Shown here piece by piece: positions 53,985 to 64,000 of a stretch of DNA of 64,000 nucleotides. The notes under the pieces are model-generated. The model had not been told where the DNA came from. It worked only from the letters and a program-made list of their open reading frames with translations, and did not search any database. Within the stretch, counting starts at the first letter, position 1, and every line of letters starts with the position of its first letter. The translations under genes were made by a program, and so were the position numbers. The stretch covers positions 3,534,001 to 3,598,000 of the forward strand of contig CM024181.1 of NCBI GenBank assembly GCA_013433145.1, in the 5' to 3' direction. The stretch is from Ascaris suum. Its lineage: Eukaryota > Nematoda > Chromadorea > Rhabditida > Ascarididae.

Positions 53985-55715
53985 AAGCTAATGAACTACC
54001 AAAACTTCAGATAAGTCTGAACAAGCATTTTCATCAGCAAAATAAAACAAACTGAGGAAATTCTAGAAAAAATTTTTGCATAAATATGTAAAAACGAAGA
54101 AATAAGAAAAGGAAAATGCAAATAATTGTTGATTTTTTTTTTTGCAAATTAAGGCGAATCTCATAAATGTTTACATTCCGAAGATCTTTATATGTCGCTG
54201 TGCGTTTAATATAGCCCCAATATGACCTATAAGTGAGTGATTATACTCGAGTCCTCCGAGTTGTGGATTTGTTAGGTGGTCGGTTGGTGATAATGCACAA
54301 CGTTTTGCAACGAATTCATTTTTCTGTAGCGGATTGTTGTAGAGGAAATGTGAAGTTATCTGTAATAGACGTTGGAAATGTTTGTGTTTGTTCTTTAGCA
54401 AGTTATTTCAACGACCGACAAGTATATTTGCATTGCTCATCGAAGTAAATTTCAATATTGCCATTAAAGAAAAAGACTGCGTTGACAAGTGATCTGCAGA
54501 GAATTGCTTGAAAGAGTTTAATTCCAATGGGGATTTTTCGTTAGAAATGTACTGATTGATTTCTTGGAAAGTTTGTAATTGGACAATGTGCTTAACACAT
54601 CGCTACAAATGAACAGTGCGCATAAGCCATAATCAATATATATATATATAATTTTAGGAAGGTGTACTCTAAAAAATGTTTTCTGAGTAGTGATAAGTGC
54701 CTTACTTCCGGTCGTCGCAAAAAAAATCTTTTCGATGTTTATTTATTCTTCTGAGATCATAAAAACGTTTTCTGGAATAGCCTTTGCATCTCGAAAATTT
54801 CTCTGACTCATCGAGAGTCACAGAAAAATTCCACACCATGAGACAAAAGCCTTTTGTAAACATTTTGCGATGGAGCTGATTCTATTTCGGTTCAGATTCT
54901 AGTGATACTCTTTTTTTTTTCTTATCACTAAACTTTGGTGATAAGGAATAGCATTATCGATTGGTGCGATCCGAATCCGAGATCTTCGTTTTTGGAGATT
55001 TTTTTCTCGCCGCTGTGGATTGAGAAGAATTTTCCATGCGTGAACTTGAAGATGATAATTACGATATTTTATTTATTGGCAGCTTAGAAAGGTGGCAGTT
55101 CGTTGAATATGTATAATTATCGAGACGATGATTACACCTTTACAATGGAGACAATTTCGAATTCGATGAAGACTATAGTAAATTCAAAAGAATTTCAAAA
55201 TTTTGCAGCTAAATCTTTTGAATTATTTAAAATATATGAAATTCATTAAAGTAATTATTACACAAAAATATAGCTAAAATGTAACTACATACAGATATTA
55301 CTTAGCAGATTATTTAACAGAATAGCGCAAATTCTCGTGGTAACAATTCAGTTCTAAACTATAGACAATAAACTAAAAACATTACTAGTTAAGGAGAACA
55401 CAAACGTGATATCATCATAGCAATTAATAGGAGAGTAATAGAAGTACAATTCAAGTTAAATTCATTGACATCCACTGCAGTATGCATTCAAACTCTCATT
55501 GTTTGAGTGTCATCATCTCTAGAGGTCTAAAACATATGTAAGAAGCCCCTATCAAAGCACCTTAGACTCTTATCAATCTCTTATCAGTGCTTCAGCAATT
55601 ATTTCTATATTATAAGCAAAACAACTAAGCGATCAAACAACTATATAATTGACGAGAAATCGTTGAAGCACAGTCGAAGAGAGAGTTCGATGAAGTTTTC
55701 GCTGTGAGAATTTTA

Positions 55716-58700
55716 TTAGCAGCACGCTGTAATGAGGATGCTCGCCAAAGGTCCTTAAAAATCCATTATTAATGAATTCAAAAAATGAAAAGAAGATTGC
55801 TCAATTGGCGAAAATTAATAATCAAAAAAAAAAAATTAATTTAGAAATGAAATTTTTTTTCAATGAATGTAAAGAGTAAAAATTTCTCCGAGAAGTTTTC
55901 CAATCAACTTAGAGTGATAATTATGATAAACGCCAAATGAATGTTTAAAAAATCGTACCGCAACTTGTTCCACAACCTGACGGATAGTAACCTGAAATTG
56001 AATTGAATTGAATTAAATTGATAGAATTCAGTTCCCTTTGATATATTTCCTAATCGAATAAATTTTCTTTTAACTAATCTCCACTAACACGGTGAAACCT
56101 ATTTATAACGAATCGATTAACAATTTGATCAAAGCATTAATATCACTTTTCACTCTCTTTATAGAGTCTACACTCACAATTAAACAGCTTCTAAGTCGCT
56201 GACGAATGATCTATGCTTATTTTGTGATTTGAGGTTTTAATCGGATGAGCATAGCAGATGAATTAGTGACCACTACTAAGTGACCATTAATGAGCTAATC
56301 AAGTGACCATTTATCAGATGGACGCTTCACGTTTGAGACGATTCTGTAAAATACATATGTTCTTTTTTACGATTAATTGTTATCATTTACTTAATCGAAT
56401 AAAAGAGGAAATAATCTTTGCACTTATACTTTTTTCGCAAAGAATTTCAACGATTTAAAGGTGACTGCAAGCATTGATATCTTCATAAGACGAATTTTAC
56501 GAGTTTTTCATCTGTTATCAACTATCACCTAATCCATACCTGTTGACGGTTGCACATATTGCACAGAAGGCTGGGCAACTTGCACGGCAGATTGCGTATA
56601 TTGCACAGAAGGCTGGGCAACTTGCACGGCGGGCTGCGTATATTGCACAGAAGGCTGGGCAACTTGCACGGCGGGCTGCGTATATTGCACCGAAGGCTGG
56701 GCAACTTGCACGGCAGACTGCGTATATTGCACAGAAGGCTGGGCAACTTGAACGGCGGGTTGCGTATACTGCACAGAAGGTTGGGCAACTTGCACGGCGG
56801 GTTGCGTATATTGCACAGAGGGCTGGGCAACTTGCACGGCAGGCTGAGAGACTTGCATTGCAGTAGAGTACTGAGGCTGCGCTGTAATCGTTCTCATGAA
56901 AACAGACTCCGTTATTTTGACAAACATTTATATGTTTACGGTTCTAAACTACGGACGACTTTCGTCTCGGACATTTGCGCAGTAGATATTAACATCGCGA
57001 GAAGATTGTTCGCGTTCCGTGACGGAAATGTGTGCGGCGCAAATGCCCGAGCGCTTAACTGTTGCAGTTTACAAGTGCCAGTGTTCCTCATTGCTAGACG
57101 TAAGGTCCTTCCACCAAAATCTTCGCTATAAATAGCATAGTTTACCGTAGAAGTGGTTAGCTGCTGAACTACAAAGCCTTCGAGTCGTGCATACAACAAT
57201 TAGCATACGTGCGATAGAAACTGTTGGTCGATTATTGCCGCTAAACAACCGCTCGGTGCTCGCTGCTGTTAGCATGCCCCGAGGCTCGAGGTGACCCGGT
57301 TCTAGAAAGTCTTGACCCTTGAAGCTCTAGGTCTGTCGAAGCGAAATTACCGCTCGTTCCAGCTCCCTTGTGCCTACGTTCAGCCCGCACTATACGAAAG
57401 CTTTCAATGCACTATTTAGACTAATGGCTCTCACCTTTGTTATTTCAGTTAAGTTCTAGGTAAGAAGTATTAAATCAACGCTGCAAAACCGTTCATATGA
57501 AAATCGATTGAAGCATTTTGCAACAGAAATTGAGTAGAATTTTCCCATCTAGGGAAATAAGTCACAAACATACAATGTGCTAGAAATTTGTACTTATTAG
57601 ATTTTGCGGCGAACCTCAAGAAAAAATCTGTGAATTTTTCCTATTTGGTGCAAGGGGATGATTTCAGGCAGGGGATGGGGGCTTGAAGCAGAGACCGATA
57701 AGCACAATTTTAGCACAGAAGGTGCATTGTAGCTCACACCCGATAAATAGGGCGTTGCGAAACTTGTTCCTGCAATAAATGCGATCCCATTATACAAAAT
57801 ATACTTGTGTATGTAGATCTTCTCCGAAAGGATAGCCAGTAGAAGAGGATGATGGAAGGGATCACAGATTATAGCTGCAGCGGAGAAACTTCGTGTTGGA
57901 TAAGAATGAGGCTTAAAGAAACATTGTGCACTATGTTTTTTTTTTTGGATGCTAAATAAATTCAGCGAATGACGCCAAAACAAGCGGTGCCCTTCGTTGT
58001 TAGAATACCACCAGCAACCCCATAGGGAAGGAATTTCTCGACTTTTTAGTCCCTAATCTTCTTGTTCACAACGTTCACACTGTCCGATCAGTCGATGTTC
58101 CAACTCATCTTCCGCCGCTTTGAAATTCTCCTTTTGCACCACACTAGGCAAAATTCAATGAAATATTTCTATGGCGATTGAAGTTCGCCGCAAAAAGCGA
58201 TAAGCAGAAATCTTTTGGCGTTTTCAAACATCTTTTGTTTTTTTTTTTCTCAGATTTATTCGTATAAGCGTTATTATTTATTTCCATATAAAATTTGAGA
58301 ATATTCATTGAAAATATATTCCATTTGAATTTCGCAATTGAAAATTAATCTTTCCCAACTGCTCGATAATCTCTGGTTAGGTAGGTTACGACAAAGTTGG
58401 AAAGATATTGATCGAATGCTTGGGAAATTGAATGGAAAATGACATTATTGTACAAATGACTTACCATAAGATGGAGCACATCCGATTGTAATACAAATTG
58501 TCTGAAAAAATAACAAAAATATTTACAGTTTATTGGTTCGTTTTAGCTAAATTATCAAACGAAATCTACACATATGACTATTTATATTTTTTTTAAGTTA
58601 TAGGTGAGGAAATTAACGAATAATTCGAAATGAAATTAACGTTTTAAATTAATGAAATTGAAAAGAGAGATATTTTCTAGAAGTTTCGAAAGAAGACTTC

Positions 58701-59313
58701 AGTTTTACTGATTTCCTTAAAATTTCAAAACAAAAAAAACGTGTTAATGTTGGCCGGTGAACAAATGAGAGCTATTAGATAGAAGGTAATTTAAAAAAAA
58801 AGCTTTCTTGAAAAATTTAATCTCTGATGAAACTGCAATAAGCGATGCATAAAATATAATTAATAAAAATTTAAGCTAAATGAAAAATATTGGACGCGGA
58901 AGTGAAAATTTTGCATTAGAAGAAAATGAATTATTTCTTCGTTTAAATCATCGAAATTTTCTAATATTTACGAAAATAATATTGAAGGTTCAATGTGTTA
59001 ATATTAATAAACAATTGTGTTATAGATGAAATAATAGTTTTTCACTAAAACGATATACACATAGAAATTATAGCAATTATGTGAAATGATTTCATAAAAT
59101 TATCGATTAATTCAAAATATTTCATTAATTGGCCTCTTATAATAATCATAATAGAGCAAATGAAATAAATGGCTTTGAAAACTAATATTGTTGTGTTGTT
59201 GTCAATGAAATACGATGTATATGATATTTAATGAAGAGAATATTTACCTGAGTGAATGCTGGAGTGATGAAGCATGCAGCCAAAAGTACAATCATTACAC
59301 TGCAATATCTCAT
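55716..59313 (-). CDS. Secreted Q/V/P heptad-repeat protein with Cys-rich tail (172 aa)
   Basis: Six exons join in phase on the minus strand: 59313-59248, 58501-58465, 57769-57740 (30 nt), 56881-56540, 55991-55959, 55726-55716 (11 nt); 519 nt. Exon 1 encodes a signal peptide: MRYC, a hydrophobic core VMIVLLAACFI, and probable cleavage around PAFTQ. Exon 2 gives TICITIGCAPSYG. Exon 4 holds seven copies of a 14-residue unit, QPAVQVA + QPSVQYT, i.e. 14 heptads with Q at each first position. The tail is QPSTGYYPSGCGTSCACC and stop TAA, overlapped by an AATAAA polyadenylation signal. There are Cys in the mature N-terminus and five in the last 11 residues, suggesting disulphides. It could be a cuticle, eggshell or secreted structural protein; no family recognised. 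The two tiny exons rest on splice signals and phase alone. The start follows an AAG acceptor at the ATG, so trans-splicing is possible. Confidence 0.72.
56555..56860 (-). repeat. 42-bp minisatellite inside the coding exon
   Basis: About seven tandem copies of a 42-bp unit, highly similar at the DNA level, encode the QPAVQVAQPSVQYT repeat. Small differences (Pro to Ser, third-base changes) separate the copies. All other frames of the repeat are open as well, which creates long spurious frames on the plus strand. Confidence 0.92.
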
Positions 59314-60053
59314 CTTAATTTAAAAACTTCAACTCCAGCATTATTATTGTTTTTTTTTGTGTGCAAAAATTGCAACTGAAGACAAATATGGATGAGTAAA
59401 GAAAAATTTTAATTTTATTATTTGTGGGAAATTATAAAATCAAAATGCCCCCATAGCAATAGAAAATTAAGGAAAGATGCGAGCAACGTGACGTAAAAGG
59501 CCTATGCAATAGTGTGGAATCAAAGCGGTCGACGGGTTAATTCGAAAGAGGAATGCTTTCGCTCATCATTTTCTCTCATTTTCTTTAGGGGAGGAGAATT
59601 TTTGCCAATCATTTACGCAGTGGAAAACCATTTCAGCGAATTTCAGATAAGGGCGGCGAAAGATCAGCATTGCTTACACAAAGAAATACAGATCTCATGT
59701 TTAAAATATAACACATTACTGTGTTATGCTAAGTTGCTATAATTACAGCCTTAACGATTGTTAGTCTATAAATGTAATGATGATTATTAATAATAATATA
59801 AATATTAATACTCCCTCTTCATATAAAAATAATATCCTCTATTGATGAATTTATTATTCGTCAATTCAACAGCTCTATAATGAAATATGAGGGAATATGA
59901 TTTTAATGTTGTAGTAATAGCAGAGTTATTCTTACACAGAAAATACTATTTTAGAAGAGAAGATAAAGATCTTTTAGACAGCAGCAACTGCTTCAAATTA
60001 TTCAAAATATTTTTTAAATCACAATTTCTTAACAATGGATTTATCTTTCGCGT
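59314..60053. other. Intergenic, AT-rich
   Basis: Upstream of the repeat-protein start and downstream of the SEA-like exon stop. Plus-strand frames at 59512-59742 and 59887-60159 are unsupported shadows or chance. Nothing recognised. Confidence 0.5.
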
Positions 60054-63000
60054 TTACTGGAATGATGATATGACATTTTCCAACTCATTCATATCTAATA
60101 ATGGTTCTGTTTTCATCGGCCAACGGAAAATGAGATCAAGCTCGGAGTCATATTTATAGCCAAAACGTTGAAAACGGTAATAAACGTCGATCGAACCTCG
60201 AGAACATGGTTGAAGTGATCGGTCGAGTCGTGGATTTGATGAAGATCGCTGAAATGATGTGAATTGCAACACAATGATTCGTCAGGTTCGAGCGCCAATT
60301 TATAGTCGTCTTAACTAACGGTTGAAAAGCTCTTTCGCATGGTCTTTATTGACTTAAACCTTCTTATTTCAGAGGACATTCAAAAAAAGACGCCAACTAT
60401 TGCAGCCTTAGCTGAGAGAAGTGCTTAATAAGAAAAAACAAGTGGCACGTTGACATATTCAACGCACCTTCGCAGCCTTGCAGGTTGTTTACATTGTCTA
60501 GAGTTGTTGCGGTCGACCTTCTTCTGTCGATGCCTTGGATGACATCAACGACTCTGATGCACGCGTAGGCTGAATACCTATGAGCAGGAAGTTATGGACG
60601 TCATAGTGCAATCTTTGGCTATTATTTCGATGCATTGGCCAGCTAGTGATATCTTCATCGCTCTACTGCCTGGAATATGAAATCTTCCTCACCCCTCTCC
60701 CCCTCCCCACCCCATAATCCTTTCTCTTCCTTCCCAGGCTCATTTCTCAAAGAGCCTTATCCCTTCAAGAAATCAGTTCTTAGTTTGATCATGAAACTAA
60801 AAAAACTTGTTATCTTTACCCGAAATGGTCTATACTGTTACCGTAAGCTGCGTGGTATATCTGAAAGAGCTTTTTCATCATAGGTTGCACATTGTCACTG
60901 AGCAAAACAATAAATGTTGTTGTTATTACATATAATAGCAATTATTTCTGCGGGAGGTTAATAAGTGAAAATGCTTGATGGTGCCAATTATGTTAATTAC
61001 TTCGTATGTGAGATATAATTTGAAGCACTTAGAGTCTGTTTGAATTTAAGGCATTTCTAGGCATATTGTTTGAATTAAATAAGTATAGATATCGATAATG
61101 TCTTTTCATATGAAGCATCAGCTTTGACTAATCTGGAAAGTTCTTCTAGCATTATTTCGCATTGCAAAGACTAAAAAAATGGAAATTTTCTCCATCATTG
61201 CAACAGATGAAAATGTTCGTTATTTTTGCTTTGTAGAAAGAACTCAGACTAGATAGACAAGAGACAAGAGCTCGAGACTTTCCAGCCTATTCGTCATTAT
61301 AGGATTCTTTTATTGATGGTCTTTTAGAAGATGTAAACATTCATCGACAAAGTGAAAGCGAACGTTCGATGATGCAACTAAAGAATTTGAGCGCATTTTG
61401 ATGAATCCTTTTCTTTTTGAGATTTTGAGCGGACATGAAAAAATGATATAATGATCGAAACGACGTTCGAAAATGAAAGATTGTCAAAAATCTATCAGCT
61501 GGCACGATATGTGCTTTTTGTGATTCGCCACTTTGCTGCTATTAACAGAAACTGAATTTATTCGAGTCTAGCACGCTATCTAAAGAAAGAAAATACTGTC
61601 TAGAGAGAAATATTAGGTAGAAATGCTGGCGTTTATGCCTCATTCAGATAAAAATCGTCATAACGCATTTTGGCTTCTCGTCTTTTGCTGATATATTTAT
61701 GGCATATATCATATTTAGAGGATTATTATCTCAATGCATCCTCATCGCCAACGTACCCAATCATTCCAACATGTGATATCGTTTGATCATACTTCAGATA
61801 TTATCAAAGTTAATATATAACTAAAATTTACTTTTTGATATAATTAAATAATCAAGGATGCTTTGTTCGCTTCAAAATGTTTCTATACGAATTAATAGGC
61901 CGAGTGAATTTCCTTTCTAAGCATACTCTAATCCAATGCAAATTGGTATAAATAACTGTCCCGACCAGGTAGAGGTAGTTGTCTTTTTAATGCGAAACTC
62001 GCTCTATGAAAATTCGCAAACTTATTATGAACTTTCATTAGAATTTACTATGCTGGTAATCAAAGGTATCAAATTGTAACTTTTTTCTATTTAATTATAT
62101 TTTCTATTTTCATGTATTCTATATATAGCAATTGAAATCTCCATTTGCTAAATAAAAAGGTAAAGAAAGACGAACGAGAATATAGTGACATCAAGGAAAA
62201 CAAATTTTTCTTTCATTACAAAATTGAAAAATGAGAAATTAATAATTCTTCTTAGCGCATTTATTTGCTTGAAAAAATTTTTATCAATTAAAAAACCGAA
62301 TTAACCAATAAATAATTTTTTTTTTCATTTACAAAAATTTTCGATTGTATTATAATTTCAAGCAATATATTACCATATGAAGATATATTTTAAGAGTGTA
62401 TGACTGTGTTGCTCATATGCCTAACTAAACAATCGTCTTGTGAAATACTAGTACTGATGATCAATATTGTACTATTGGTGACTACCATGAGTCCTCTACA
62501 TCTATGAATCATCAAAGTTTATTGCAAATTTAGAGATTTCTCTTAAAATACAGATTTTAAAAAATATTTCGGATTCCAATCACTGTACGAACTAAATGGT
62601 CATCTATTGACGATTGCAAAAAAAAAATTATTGCAATATTTGCAAGAACTTCATTGCAAATTATTTCTGCATTGTTTGCATTTATGCAATAGATATGCAT
62701 TTATGCAATAGTTTTCAATGTTTTACTCGAAATATATTTTATATACATAAAACAAGAGTATATGAAAATTTTCATCGAATCTGAATGATCTATGTACATT
62801 GCAAAAAAAAAAGAATCCTGTGAATTCAAACAGCGTCAGCAAATGTTTTATGAGTTAGTTGAAAGTTTGTCTATTTTGCTTAGTGAGTGAAAAATGTAAA
62901 CGACTCCTTTCATTGCCTCTGAAATAACTCTTAGAAGAAAAGCGCTCATTGTGCATATTTATTTCGTTTTATTTATTTACATATAGAAAAATTTATATAT

Positions 63001-63649
63001 TATACAATAGATATGGAACAACAATTACAGTACTAGTGCTGCACTCTCAATCAAACATTGTCCCTCTTTAGCGATACAATTTTCACGGTGTTGAATCAAT
63101 TCAGTAAATGCAATTACTGGTATATATACATATTATGGTGCCAAATTCACTTTCTACCTAAAGAATTAAAGAATGGCGCATCCATAGTTTGAACGTCTTG
63201 GATTCGACCTGAATGAGTATGTCGATCACCGGCATATATTGGAAGGTAGCCCGGTTGTCCAGGTGGAAGTGTCGTACCTGTCAGTTGGCCATTAATGACA
63301 TTCGTTGTGGCGGATCCATTTGGTTGCATATTGCCTTGAGATACGCTGCTGCTCATTTGAGTTCCATATGAATTACTTGTGAAAGGTATATTTTGCACTG
63401 ATATTGGTGAATTGCCGGAAGTAGCCGTTGCGTTCCAAATCGTCGATTGTTGTGAGTTTGAAGCGCCTATATTCTGTTCGGTTGGGTCAAGTCCTCAAAA
63501 TAATGTGCAAGTTGAGGAATGTTGAATATAAAATGTATCTAACACTTTCGCTGATCCGAATTTCTGCACTAACTTCACAAAAATATACGAGATTTTTGTG
63601 CGAGTTCGTCGATAGTGTTAGTACTCGAGATTGCTACTATCTCAGTCAT
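60054..63649 (-). CDS. Tentative gene: N/S/T/Q-rich protein with possible SEA-like C-terminus (222 aa)
   Basis: Four minus-strand exons can be joined in phase: 63649-63589, 63493-63158, 60569-60493, 60248-60054; total 669 nt; stop TAA. Exon 2 is rich in Asn, Ser, Thr, Gln and Gly and ends APFFNSL. Exon 3 (acceptor GGTATTCAG, donor GTAAAC) gives YACIRVVDVIQGIDRRRS. Exon 4 (acceptor CATTTCAG) contains CSRGSIDVYYRFQRFGY, like the GS-hydrophobic core strand of SEA domains, then LDLIFRWPMKTEPLL. No signal peptide or membrane segment was found. Alternatively, exon 2 simply reads through to a TGA at 63147 (..FFNSLGRK) and exons 3-4 belong to another gene; the joining intron is 2.6 kb. The start ATG at 63649 is a guess; the gene may extend beyond the right edge. 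Exon 4 and exon 2 are individually more convincing than the whole model. Confidence 0.38.
60570..63157. other. Long AT-rich stretch, intron or intergenic
   Basis: No coding exon was found on either strand apart from a weak minus-strand frame around 61318-61401. Its status (2.6-kb intron or space between two genes) depends on the right-edge gene model. Confidence 0.4.
60683..60738 (+). repeat. Polypyrimidine tract
   Basis: C/T-rich run of about 55 bases with few purines, in the long tentative intron of the right-edge gene. Comparable to the tract at 5399-5443. Confidence 0.7.
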
Positions 63650-64000
63650 ACACAATACCGAAAACTTTCATGCATCTTGAAACCTCAAATCAGTTGCTTG
63701 TAAGTTTTTATAATCAAGTTCCCCAAAAAGTGCGGGAAAAGGTGACTGCGAAAATTCGGGGAAAGCAGCGAATTAACTCAGCAAAGGTAATTTAAAATGA
63801 CGTGAGAAGAGATGGAGAGAATTTGAGGAAGTATTGGACTTGAGGAATTTCCATGAGGAACGAGCCTTCGATTCAGTTGGCATGCAATATTTTTAATCCA
63901 TTCTATCGCAAGGTAAAATATTAAAATCTCTGGTGATAAAATTTCAAATTTAATTTTACAACTTATGCTTGAATTCATTCATCAAATTTGTATCGGATAT

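Noticed and set aside
56543..57131. Plus-strand frames up to 193 codons over the minisatellite
   Set aside because: The repeat unit is open in several frames. Only the minus frame has a signal peptide exon, phase-matched neighbours and a Cys tail.
57597..57983. Minus-strand stretch GTSFATPYLSG resembling the subtilase serine motif
   Set aside because: No Asp or His subtilase motifs nearby. The stretch is explained as the 30-nt exon of the repeat protein with GT/AG borders on both sides.

Overview
The window is nuclear DNA from a nematode. The evidence is a small MSP-domain sperm protein of the nematode-only SSP type, a mitochondrial ribosomal protein L11 of nematode character, intron-rich genes with short exons, GT..AG introns of about 0.1 to 2.6 kb, TTTTCAG/TTTTAG acceptors, and candidate spliced-leader sites just upstream of ATGs. 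The DNA is very AT-rich by eye, with long (TA)n arrays, G/C homopolymers and polypurine tracts. Intron length suggests a species outside Caenorhabditis, possibly clade III, but the species cannot be fixed from sequence alone. All gene models were built by hand from splice signals and reading phase; no search or RNA evidence was available.

Layout. (1) 1-678: part of a minus-strand gene running off the left edge, with a possible double-stranded-RNA-binding-like segment. (2) 679-15290: gene-poor DNA with four (TA)n arrays and poly-G/C tracts. (3) 15310-23264 (+): a nine-exon gene for a 446-residue protein with a degenerate SH2-like domain and a tyrosine-kinase-like pseudokinase, most like the JAK JH2 domain, with no active kinase domain after it. 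This is the most unusual gene here. (4) 24692-26903 (+): a set of phase-compatible exons of an unrecognised gene, tentative. (5) 27618-31713 (+): a BUD22/SRFBP1 family ribosome-biogenesis protein, seven exons. (6) 33138-36275 (-): mitochondrial ribosomal protein L11, five exons, convergent with BUD22. (7) 40306-50076 (+): a fifteen-exon gene for a 779-residue nuclear protein with AT-hooks, two C2H2 fingers, a FAR1/MULE-like zinc-binding region and acidic segments. (8) 52875-53800 (-): SSP/MSP-like sperm protein, two exons. (9) 55716-59313 (-): a secreted 172-residue protein built on a 14-residue Q/V/P repeat encoded by a 42-bp minisatellite, with a cysteine-rich tail and very small exons. (10) 60054-63649 (-): a tentative four-exon gene with an N/S/T/Q-rich first half and a possible SEA-like end.

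The genes do not form an obvious pathway. BUD22 (nucleolar ribosome assembly) and L11 (mitochondrial ribosome) are tail to tail. The SSP gene and the repeat protein share strand and are less than 2 kb apart. No rRNA, convincing tRNA, CRISPR array or intact transposase was seen.
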